Source: an uncultured Clostridia bacterium (GTDB lineage: Bacteria; Bacillota; Clostridia; Lachnospirales; CAG-274). Taken from it: DNA of 64,000 bases. Within the stretch, counting starts at the first letter, position 1; every line of letters begins with the position of its first letter. The stretch covers positions 124,001 to 188,000 of the forward strand of contig CALWSK010000002.1 in assembly GCA_944384195.1 (NCBI GenBank), read 5' to 3'. The translations under genes and the position numbers were made by a program. The notes beneath the pieces were generated by a model that saw only the letters and a list, made by a program, of their open reading frames with translations, was not told the origin of the DNA and searched no databases. This document shows, piece after piece, positions 46,480 to 53,589 of this stretch.

Positions 46480-47768
46480 TGGCAGTTGGTGGAAGTTTTG
46501 TTACACATAACAAGGTATTGCCCGGATCTTATATAAATTTTATATCTAAAGCTAGAAGCCTTGCAAATATAGCAGACAGAGGTACTCTTGCTATGGCATT
46601 TAAGAATGACTGGGGCGTTGAAGACAAGATAATTACTTTAGATAGTCGAGATTTTGAAAAAAATTCTGTTAAAATTTTTGGTTATTCTTATCAAGATGAT
46701 AAGCTTATGCCTATAAGAGAGGCTTTTAAAAATGCGAAAGAGATTAAAATATTTAGGCTTGGGGGCGGAGATAGAGCTAGCCTTACTCTTGGAGGAATTA
46801 CTATAAAAGCTAAATTTGGGGGAAAAAGAGGTAATAGTATTAAAGTAAAAATTGCTAGTAATGTAGATGAAGATGGATATTTTGTATATACATATTTAGA
46901 TGATATTCTTGTAGATGAAAAAGTTATAACAGAAGAGAGTTTTCCATTTAGTAATGATTTTGCTGATTTTAGTCTTGATGGAGCAATAGAAATTAGTAGC
47001 GGAGCTAATTTATCTGGTGGGACAGATAGCAATATTACTAATCTTGAGTATAGCAAATTTTTAGAGAAAATAGAGGCAGAAAAATTTGACGTTTTATTAT
47101 ATGAAGGAGAAGATATTAAGACTAAGGCTTTATTTGAAAGCTTTGTAAAAAGGCTTAGAGATGATGAGGGAGTTAAAATATGTTGTGTTCTTTATGATTA
47201 TACTAAGGCAGATTTTGAAGGTATAGTAAGTGTTAAGAATGATAAAAATCTTGTATATTGGACGGCAGGAGCTTTAGCAGGGGCCAATATAAATGAAAGT
47301 CTTACTAATAAAAAATATGATGGAGAATACAAATTTGAGTGTAAATTTTCTAATAGAGAGCTTGTAGAAGCAGTAGAAAAGGGAGAATTTATTTTTTATT
47401 ATGATGATGAATGTATAAGAGTTTTAAAAGATATAAATACATTTACTAATTTTTCGCCAGATAAAAATAGTGATTTTTCTAATAATCAGATAGTAAGAGT
47501 GCTTGACAGCGTGGGAAATGATATTGCTAGGATATTTAATAAATATTATCTTGGGAAAGTCCAAAATGATAATATAGGAAGAGATATGTTTAAATCTGAG
47601 CTTATATCTTATTTTAATGAGCTACAGTCTATAAGGGCTATTGATGAATTTAAGACAGAAGATGTAGTTATACAAAAGGGAAAAGAAAAAGGCGATGTTG
47701 TAGTTGATGTAATTATAAAGCCAGTTGCTAGTATGGATAAACTTTATATGAAATGTATTATAGAATAG
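46479..47768 (+). CDS. contractile tail sheath protein (XkdK-like)
   Basis: The 429-aa protein starts AVGGSFVTHNKVLPGSYINFISKAR, the standard N-terminus of Firmicutes sheath proteins, and includes RLGGGDRASLTLGGITIKAKF, GGKRGNSIKVKIASN and a C-terminal domain with GKVQNDNIGRDMFKSE and VVIQKGKEKGDVVVDV. Sheath contraction drives the inner tube through a target envelope. Full length for the family. Confidence 0.94.
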   Translation: MAVGGSFVTHNKVLPGSYINFISKARSLANIADRGTLAMAFKNDWGVEDKIITLDSRDFEKNSVKIFGYSYQDDKLMPIREAFKNAKEIKIFRLGGGDRASLTLGGITIKAKFGGKRGNSIKVKIASNVDEDGYFVYTYLDDILVDEKVITEESFPFSNDFADFSLDGAIEISSGANLSGGTDSNITNLEYSKFLEKIEAEKFDVLLYEGEDIKTKALFESFVKRLRDDEGVKICCVLYDYTKADFEGIVSVKNDKNLVYWTAGALAGANINESLTNKKYDGEYKFECKFSNRELVEAVEKGEFIFYYDDECIRVLKDINTFTNFSPDKNSDFSNNQIVRVLDSVGNDIARIFNKYYLGKVQNDNIGRDMFKSELISYFNELQSIRAIDEFKTEDVVIQKGKEKGDVVVDVIIKPVASMDKLYMKCIIE

Positions 47769-47778
47769 GAGGAATAAT

Positions 47779-48243
47779 ATGAGTACTTTAAAGGCTTGGG
47801 ACACTATAAATGGCGCTTTAGGCACTTGTTATCTTAATATAGACGGAAAGAAAGAGGAAGTTTTATATTTGAAAAATATAGAGGCTAAAGTGAAAAAGAC
47901 TAAAAGAGAGATAAAAGTTTTGGGACAAACCGGTACAAAGCATAAATCTAGCGGTTGGATAGGTAGCGGGACTATGAAAGTTTATTATTCTACAAGTAAG
48001 TTTAGAGAGATGATGCTTAAATACATTAAGGAGGGAAAGGATACTTATTTTGAAATAATAATAGAAAATAATGACCCTTCTAGTGATATAGGTAGGCAGA
48101 GTATTGCTCTTAAGCAAGTTAATATTGATAATGTAGTTATGTCTAAACTCGATATAAATAGTACTGAATTAGATGAAGAGTTAAGCTTTACTTTTAATGA
48201 TATAGAAATACTTGAGAGCTTTGTGCCTGTAGTAGGAGAATAG
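47779..48243 (+). CDS. tail tube protein (XkdM-like)
   Basis: The 154-aa beta-rich protein has the XkdM features AWDTINGALGTCYLNIDGKKEEV, KVKKTKREIKVLGQTGTKHKSSGWIGSGTM and a C-terminal DELSFTFNDIEILESF. It stacks as hexamers inside the sheath. 10 bp after the sheath gene with AGGAGG. Confidence 0.94.
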   Translation: MSTLKAWDTINGALGTCYLNIDGKKEEVLYLKNIEAKVKKTKREIKVLGQTGTKHKSSGWIGSGTMKVYYSTSKFREMMLKYIKEGKDTYFEIIIENNDPSSDIGRQSIALKQVNIDNVVMSKLDINSTELDEELSFTFNDIEILESFVPVVGE

Positions 48244-48256
48244 GAGGGATAATTTT

Positions 48257-48664
48257 ATGGCTTTGCAAGATATTTTAAATCTTAATGCCATTTGTGATAT
48301 TTTTAGCTATGTGGAAATTGGCAACAGATTAAAAGATGAAGAAGGGAACAATATTAAGTTTAAGATTAAGCCCTTATCTTATGAAGAATTTGGGAGACTT
48401 AAAAAGAAAGCTACTATAATAGGAAAAGATGGTAGCCAGATTATAGATGAGGCAAGACTTAATATGCTTTGTATAATAGAAAGCACGCTAGAGCCTAGTT
48501 TTAAAGATATTAGTAGCCTTGAGAAAATGAAGGTAAATACTCCAGAACAATATCTAAACAAGGTGCTTTTAAGCGGAGAAGTGGAAAATCTTATAAGAGA
48601 GATACTCAAAATTAGTGGATTTTTAGAGGATATGGAAGGCTTTGTTAGTGATATAAAAAACTAA
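48257..48664 (+). CDS. tail assembly chaperone, short form (XkdN-like)
   Basis: The 135-aa protein has the XkdN-type layout: ICDIFSYVEIGNRLKDEEGN, KIKPLSYEEFGRLKKKA and NTPEQYLNKVLLSGEVENLI. It bridges tube and tape-measure proteins during tail assembly (gpG analogue). Its last codons contain the heptamer A-AAA-AAC at 48655-48661 in the right frame, directly before the TAA, which would make a longer gpGT-like form. Confidence 0.9.
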   Translation: MALQDILNLNAICDIFSYVEIGNRLKDEEGNNIKFKIKPLSYEEFGRLKKKATIIGKDGSQIIDEARLNMLCIIESTLEPSFKDISSLEKMKVNTPEQYLNKVLLSGEVENLIREILKISGFLEDMEGFVSDIKN

Positions 48665-48810
48665 TAGATGGGGGTGATGCGGAGCTTAACTATGCTTACT
48701 TTTGTATGTTTAAGTTTGGTATTACTCCCAGAGAGTTTGTTCTTATGGACGAAAGAGAAAAAGCTGTTGTTATTGCATTTATAGAAAAGTATTTAGAAGA
48801 AAATGAATAG
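48661..48810 (+). CDS. -1 frameshift extension of the tail assembly chaperone
   Basis: After slippage at 48655-48661 the ribosome would read LIDGGDAELNYAYFCMFKFG and on to IEKYLEENE and a TAG at 48808-48810, adding 50 residues. The frame has no start with a ribosome site of its own. The peptide looks like the T extension of chaperones in PBSX-type clusters (FCMFKFGITPREF). Conserved frameshifting here is well known for tailed phages; use in this element is inferred. Confidence 0.82.
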   Translation, partial: LIDGGDAELNYAYFCMFKFGITPREFVLMDEREKAVVIAFIEKYLEENE

Positions 48811-48827
48811 AGAAAAGGGGTGTTGGT

Positions 48828-49589
48828 GTGGTGGGATTTATGAAAAATAGTTATAAGAATTATTTTAATTTTAAGAAAAGAATAAGTCTTTTTGAAAAAG
48901 CGTCTTATATATTACAGAATAAAAATAAGAATATATATAATAAAACCATATTTAAGCATAATAATAAGAAATTTAATTTTAATCAAAATGAATATTTTAA
49001 GATAGTTAATAAAAAAATTGCAGAAAATAATATAAAATATATAACTAAAAATTTTAATCTAGATAGCTTTATTTATAGGCATCTAGATTTTTTAAATAAA
49101 TTAGAACAAAATATAGTTTTTAAAAATTATGATGTTTTAGAAAAGAAGTTTTTTATAGATGATAAAAATTTTAATATATATAAGAGTTTATACTTAGAAA
49201 AATGCTATAAAAATGAATATTTAGCGAATAATATTATGTTAAATAATAAAAAAGATATATTTTCTTATTTTATAAATGGAGTTAATATAAAGAAATTAGT
49301 AGAAAAAAATAAGTATAAATTTATTGATATTAATGCTAACAATAAAATATTAAAAAAAGGGTTTTTAAAGAATTTAGAAACTGAAAAATTATATATAAAA
49401 GAAAAAGAAAATAAGCAGATAATAGACCATAAACAAGACAATATAATTAGAGAAGCAATTATTAAAACTTTTGAAGAAGAAAATTTTTTTAGAAAATATA
49501 GTAAAGATTTAGACTATGAATTTATTTTTGATAAGATAAAAGAAATGATTTTTGAAGAACTTATTTTTTTATCAGCAATTGAGGTTTAG
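48828..49589 (+). CDS. 253-aa protein in the tape-measure position
   Basis: The GTG start follows AAAAGGGG. The product is very rich in Lys, Asn, Phe, Ile and Tyr. It is predicted helical, with no clear hydrophobic segments, transglycosylase or peptidase motif. In PBSX and phiCD-type phages this slot holds a tape-measure protein of roughly 700-1400 residues. This one is either a much shortened, diverged tape measure or an unrelated replacement. No homology is visible to me. The gene is more A+T-rich than its neighbours, with no internal stop. Confidence 0.6.
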   Translation: MVGFMKNSYKNYFNFKKRISLFEKASYILQNKNKNIYNKTIFKHNNKKFNFNQNEYFKIVNKKIAENNIKYITKNFNLDSFIYRHLDFLNKLEQNIVFKNYDVLEKKFFIDDKNFNIYKSLYLEKCYKNEYLANNIMLNNKKDIFSYFINGVNIKKLVEKNKYKFIDINANNKILKKGFLKNLETEKLYIKEKENKQIIDHKQDNIIREAIIKTFEEENFFRKYSKDLDYEFIFDKIKEMIFEELIFLSAIEV

Positions 49590-49600
49590 GAGGTTACAGA

Positions 49601-50278
49601 ATGTATGTGTATTTATTAAAAAATGAGCAGAAAAATGAAATATATCAGTTGCCTATACCACCGGATAATATGATAACTAAAAGCTCTAGCATAAATAAAA
49701 CTTACAAGACTTTAAATCTTGGAGAAATAAATGTATTAAATGGAATAGGACTTAGGGAAATATCTATGAAGATATTATTACCTAATGATTTAAGCTTGCC
49801 TTTTGTACAAGCTAAATATAGCAATAATTGTATAATAGGTAAGCCTATTATTTATCTTTCCAAATTTAGAGAATTTAAGGTAGATAAGAATGTTTTAAGG
49901 CTTATAGTAACTAGAGTTTTACCAAATGGAGATGAAATATTTAAAGGAGATATGAAAGTTAGCCTTGAAGATTATATAGTTTATGAAAATGCTGGAGAAG
50001 AAGGTGATTTTTGGGTTGAGCTTAAATTTAAAGAATGTATAGATATAAAGGAAAAAAAGCTTATGCCTATTGATATTAAAAAGCAAACATATTCTTATAA
50101 TACAGAGAGAAAGACTAAGGAGGTTAATAAAACTTATGTTGTAAAATCTGGGGATACTCTTTGGAAAATAGCCAAGACGCAGTTAAATGATGAAACAAAA
50201 TATAAACAAATTATGCAGATAAATAATATAACAGAACCTAAAAAACTTAAGGTTGGTATGGTGCTTAAGCTTAGCTAA
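49601..50278 (+). CDS. LysM baseplate-hub protein (XkdP-like)
   Basis: The 225-aa protein has an N-terminal phage-specific part (IYQLPIPPDNMITKSSS, then beta strands) and a C-terminal LysM domain (about 177-225: YVVKSGDTLWKIAKTQLND, ending KLKVGMVLKLS). It links tube, hub and possibly peptidoglycan. Ribosome site AGGAGG. Usual neighbour of XkdQ. Confidence 0.92.
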   Translation: MYVYLLKNEQKNEIYQLPIPPDNMITKSSSINKTYKTLNLGEINVLNGIGLREISMKILLPNDLSLPFVQAKYSNNCIIGKPIIYLSKFREFKVDKNVLRLIVTRVLPNGDEIFKGDMKVSLEDYIVYENAGEEGDFWVELKFKECIDIKEKKLMPIDIKKQTYSYNTERKTKEVNKTYVVKSGDTLWKIAKTQLNDETKYKQIMQINNITEPKKLKVGMVLKLS

Positions 50279-50290
50279 GGGGGAGATAGC

Positions 50291-51238
50291 ATTTTTAGTG
50301 TTTTAGTTTATGGAAAAAATGAAATATTTGATATAAGTAATAGAATAATAGATAATGTATACATAAAAAGTTTTTTTAAATATAAACCTACAAAACTTAA
50401 TCTTAAATTTTTAAGTAGTGATAAAATTAAGATTAATCTTGGCGATAAAATAATATTTAAAAAAGATGAGCAGATATTATTTTTGGGATATATATTTACT
50501 ATAGACACAGAAAATAGAGAAATAATAAATATTACTGCTTATAATCAATTTAGATATTTAGTAGCTCGAAATACATTAGTATATAGAGAAAAAAAGGCTA
50601 GTGAAGTTGTTAAGATGATAGCAGGAGAATTTAAAATTGATATAGGAGAAATTGAAGATACTAAGTATATAATACCTTATAGAATAGAAGAAAATAAAAC
50701 TATTTTTGATATTATATATAATGCTCTTGACATGACTAGTAAGGCAGGATTTAAAAATTATATATTATTTGATGATAAAGGAAAATTATGTCTTAAAAGT
50801 TATGAAAAGATGAAAGAGGATTTAGTTTTAGAAGATATAGATGCATTTTTAGGTTATAGATATAAAAGCTCTATAGATAAAAATGTTTATAATTCTATTA
50901 AAGTATCTACTAAGGATAGAAAGACTAAACTTATAAGTACTTATTTAGTAGAAGATGAAAATAGTAAAAAAGAATTTGGTACTTTAAGATTATTTAAAAG
51001 GCTTGGTAATGAATATAATTCTATTCAAGCTAAGGATTATGCTAAAAATATATTAGAAAGTAATAAGAAAAAAGAAGAAAAAATATCTATTACTTGTTTT
51101 GGAAATAGTAAGATATTTGCCGGAAAGATAATAAGCTTTAAGTTTGGTGAAAATATTTTACCTATGATAGTAGAAAAATGTGTACATAGTATAAAGTGTG
51201 GCGAGCATATTATGAGCTTGGAATTAAGAAAAATTTGA
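50291..51238 (+). CDS. baseplate hub protein (XkdQ-like) with probable ATT start
   Basis: From ATT at 50291 the frame gives 315 aa, the family's usual length, reading (M)FSVLVYGKNEIFDISNRI. The first ATG/GTG/TTG in frame is a TTG at 50483, which would remove 64 residues including strand-rich sequence such as KINLGDKIIFKKDEQILFLG that clearly belongs to the hub's first domain. GGGGGAG at 50279-50285 is correctly spaced for ATT. Remaining features, e.g. KKASEVVKMIAGEFKIDIGEI and NVYNSIKVSTKDRKTK, fit XkdQ (gp27/VgrG-like hub). Confidence 0.85.
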   Translation: MFSVLVYGKNEIFDISNRIIDNVYIKSFFKYKPTKLNLKFLSSDKIKINLGDKIIFKKDEQILFLGYIFTIDTENREIINITAYNQFRYLVARNTLVYREKKASEVVKMIAGEFKIDIGEIEDTKYIIPYRIEENKTIFDIIYNALDMTSKAGFKNYILFDDKGKLCLKSYEKMKEDLVLEDIDAFLGYRYKSSIDKNVYNSIKVSTKDRKTKLISTYLVEDENSKKEFGTLRLFKRLGNEYNSIQAKDYAKNILESNKKKEEKISITCFGNSKIFAGKIISFKFGENILPMIVEKCVHSIKCGEHIMSLELRKI

Positions 51239-51246
51239 GGTAGTTT

Positions 51247-51504
51247 ATGGATTTTTATGAAATTATAAAGAATTGTGTTTTAAATATTATGGAGAACATA
51301 AGTTTTTGTGATATTTATATTGGGACGATTATAGATAATGAAAATCTTAAAATAAAGATAGACGATAAAATTATATTAACTGAAAATGAAATAATAAGAA
51401 CTAGTAAATTTTTAGGTAAATTTTTATTAGGGCAAAAATTAATTATGATAAAGCAAGGAGGGGGACAAAAATATTTTATCATAGATAGTATGCCTAAAGA
51501 ATAA
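51247..51504 (+). CDS. DUF2577 baseplate protein (XkdR-like)
   Basis: The 85-aa protein has an N-terminal helix and a small OB-like region (IYIGTIIDNENLKIKIDDKIILTEN...GQKLIMIKQGGGQKYFIID), the DUF2577 pattern. XkdR-like proteins sit between the hub protein XkdQ and XkdS. Shorter than some relatives (about 100-130 aa). Confidence 0.82.
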   Translation: MDFYEIIKNCVLNIMENISFCDIYIGTIIDNENLKIKIDDKIILTENEIIRTSKFLGKFLLGQKLIMIKQGGGQKYFIIDSMPKE

Positions 51505-51526
51505 GAGAAAGGAGAAAATAATTAAT

Positions 51527-51925
51527 ATGTTGCCAGATAGAAAAAGTGAAACAGCATTAAAAATTATAAAAATGCCTTCTATGACTTATAAGATAGATTT
51601 TAAGAAAAAAAGGGCTAAAGGGTATTTTGATGAGGTTAACTCTTTAGTACAAACTATATATAAAATACTTATGACTAAAAGATATGTATATGCTATATAT
51701 GATTGGAACTATGGTTTTGAAATAGATGATTTAATAGGTATGCCTAAAGGATTTGTAAAGGCAGAGATAGAAAACCGAATAATAGATGCTTTATCTATAG
51801 ATGATAGAATAGAGAAAGTGTATGATTTTGAATTTTATGATATTAAGAATGATAAATTTTCTTTGGAAGTTAAATTTAAGGTATTATCTATATTTGGAGA
51901 TTTTGATTTTGAAATGGAGGTGTAA
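51527..51925 (+). CDS. DUF2634 baseplate wedge protein (XkdS-like, gp25-like)
   Basis: The 132-aa protein has SMTYKIDFKKKRAKGYFDEV, KILMTKRYVYAIYDWNYGFEIDDLIG and a C-terminal strand pair, as in DUF2634. It is the wedge component equivalent to T4 gp25. Ribosome site AAAGGAG; 2 bp before xkdT. Confidence 0.9.
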   Translation: MLPDRKSETALKIIKMPSMTYKIDFKKKRAKGYFDEVNSLVQTIYKILMTKRYVYAIYDWNYGFEIDDLIGMPKGFVKAEIENRIIDALSIDDRIEKVYDFEFYDIKNDKFSLEVKFKVLSIFGDFDFEMEV

Positions 51926-51927
51926 TT

Positions 51928-53022
51928 ATGTATAAAGATATGACTTATCAAAGGATATTACAAAGGGCTCTTAGTAAAGTATCAGACGAATTTGACAAAA
52001 GGCAAGGGTCTATAATATTTGATGCTATAGCGCCTATATGTTCAGAATTAGCACAAGCTTATATTGAGCTTGAGGAAGTATTAAAAGAAGGATTTGCTGA
52101 TACTTCTAGCAGAGAATATCTTATAAAAAGAGCAAAAGAAAGAGGCTTAAAACCTTTTGAAGCCACATATTGTATAGTTCTTGCTGAGTTTGAAGGAGAT
52201 ATAGAGCTTATAGGGGGAGAGAGGTTTTATACAGAAGATGGACTTATATTTTCTTATATGGGGCAGATGCAAGATAAGTATTATAAATTAAAATGTGAAA
52301 TAGCAGGTATTAAAGGTAATATGGCTTATGGAGATTTAATACCTATTGATAATATAGATAATCTTAAAAGAGCTAGAATATATAAAATATTAACTCTTGC
52401 TAATGATGAAGAAGAAACTGAAAAATTTAGAAAAAGATATTTTGATAGTTTTAAAAGTCAGGCTTTTGGAGGTAATAGGGCAGATTATAAAGAAAAGATA
52501 ATGTTATTAAATCAAAAAGAAGAAATAACTAATAATGGAGGAATAGAGGCAAGCAAAATATATAGAGCTCCTAGAGGTGGGGGAAGCGTTGATATATATA
52601 TATTAAATAGTAGTTATGATGTGCCTAGTGATGAACTTATTAACATAGCGCAAGAAGAAATTAATCCTATAGATGAAGATGGAGAAGGAGTAGGAATTGC
52701 TCCTATAGGACATTATGTAACTATAAAGCCAGTAGTGGCAAAAACTATAAATATAGAAACTAGAATAGAGCTTAAACCAGGCTATGAAATAGAGGATATA
52801 AAAGAACATATAAATAGGGCTATAGATAATTATTTGAAAGAGCTAAGAAGATCTTGGGAGGAAAGCTCTAATATAATTATTAGAATAAGTTATATAGAAA
52901 GCACTATATTATCTGTTGTTGGTGTGGCCGATATAAGCAATACTAAAATAAATGGTATAGCAGAAAATCTTACTTTAGATGAATTTAGTATTCCTATAAG
53001 AGGTGATTTTAATGTTGCTTAA
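51928..53022 (+). CDS. baseplate J-like protein (XkdT-like)
   Basis: The 364-aa protein has the baseplate J features DKRQGSIIFDAIAPICSELAQAYIELEEVL, GFADTSSREYLIKRAKERGL, APRGGGSVDIYIL and IGHYVTIKPVVAKTINIET. It corresponds to T4 gp6 wedge proteins. Ends 11 bp inside the next gene. Confidence 0.94.
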   Translation: MYKDMTYQRILQRALSKVSDEFDKRQGSIIFDAIAPICSELAQAYIELEEVLKEGFADTSSREYLIKRAKERGLKPFEATYCIVLAEFEGDIELIGGERFYTEDGLIFSYMGQMQDKYYKLKCEIAGIKGNMAYGDLIPIDNIDNLKRARIYKILTLANDEEETEKFRKRYFDSFKSQAFGGNRADYKEKIMLLNQKEEITNNGGIEASKIYRAPRGGGSVDIYILNSSYDVPSDELINIAQEEINPIDEDGEGVGIAPIGHYVTIKPVVAKTINIETRIELKPGYEIEDIKEHINRAIDNYLKELRRSWEESSNIIIRISYIESTILSVVGVADISNTKINGIAENLTLDEFSIPIRGDFNVA

Positions 53023-53542
53023 TTATTTACCTAAATTTTTGCAAGAGATAGAAGAAATTAAAACCATAATGGAAATATCAGAGCCAGAAGTTAAACAAAT
53101 ATATGTTGAAATAGAGAACATATTAAAAGATTTATTTGTTTTAGATGCTACTGAAAATGGCGTTATACATTATGAGAAGATATTAAGTATTTTTCCTAAA
53201 TTTACAGATAGCTTGGAAAAAAGAAAGAATGATATTTTAGCTATATATAATAGAGTATTACCATTTACATATAAAACGCTTATACAAAAGCTAAATTCTA
53301 TGTGTGGAGAAGAAAATTATATTATTGATTTAGATTATGATAATTTTAGTCTTTATATTAAGCTTAATTTGGAAAAGAAAGATGTATATCAGAGCGTAAG
53401 AAATATGCTAGAAGATATAGTTCCCGTTAATATTTTTATTAAGTTTGTTCTTGATTATAATACTTGGGGGAAAATAAGTAAGTTTAGATGGAAAGATATA
53501 GAAGTAGATACTTGGGAAGAAATAAAGGAAAAGCCTATGTAA
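53012..53542 (+). CDS. DUF2313 baseplate protein (XkdU-like)
   Basis: The 176-aa protein (LLNYLPKFLQEIEEIKTIMEI..., then VLPFTYKTLIQKLNSMCGEENYIID) fits YmfQ/XkdU wedge proteins that hold tail fibres. I start it at the ATG at 53012 after GAGGTGAT; a GTG at 53003 is within that site. It is the last structural gene; tail fibre, holin and endolysin normally follow but do not. Confidence 0.88.
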   Translation: MLLNYLPKFLQEIEEIKTIMEISEPEVKQIYVEIENILKDLFVLDATENGVIHYEKILSIFPKFTDSLEKRKNDILAIYNRVLPFTYKTLIQKLNSMCGEENYIIDLDYDNFSLYIKLNLEKKDVYQSVRNMLEDIVPVNIFIKFVLDYNTWGKISKFRWKDIEVDTWEEIKEKPM

Positions 53543-53556
53543 TATTTTTTAAAAAT

Positions 53557-53588
53557 AAAAATCCCCCTTAATTTAGGGGATTATTTTT
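53557..53588. terminator. bidirectional terminator closing the phage-like element
   Basis: AATCCCC pairs with GGGGATT; A-rich sequence precedes and TATTTTTAT follows. It lies between convergent xkdU and the restriction-like gene. Confidence 0.8.
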
Positions 53589-53589
53589 A

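Larger units (their letters stand above)
39491..53588 (+). mobile_element. compact myovirus-like element (PBSX/phiCD119-type) without integrase or lysis genes
   Basis: About 14 kb from the XRE repressor to the terminator after xkdU. It contains divergent regulators, a late activator, packaging, head and contractile-tail genes in canonical order, nearly all on one strand with overlaps or short gaps. Not found: integrase or excisionase, replication genes, minor head protein, full-size tape measure, tail fibre, holin and endolysin. No att repeats were identified. The head genes resemble those of siphophage/phiCD-type phages and the tail genes those of PBSX. Confidence 0.85.

Noticed and set aside
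46691..47056. 121-aa antisense frame in the sheath gene
   Set aside because: Shadow frame; Ser/Leu/Pro-rich, no ribosome site and no neighbour on that strand.
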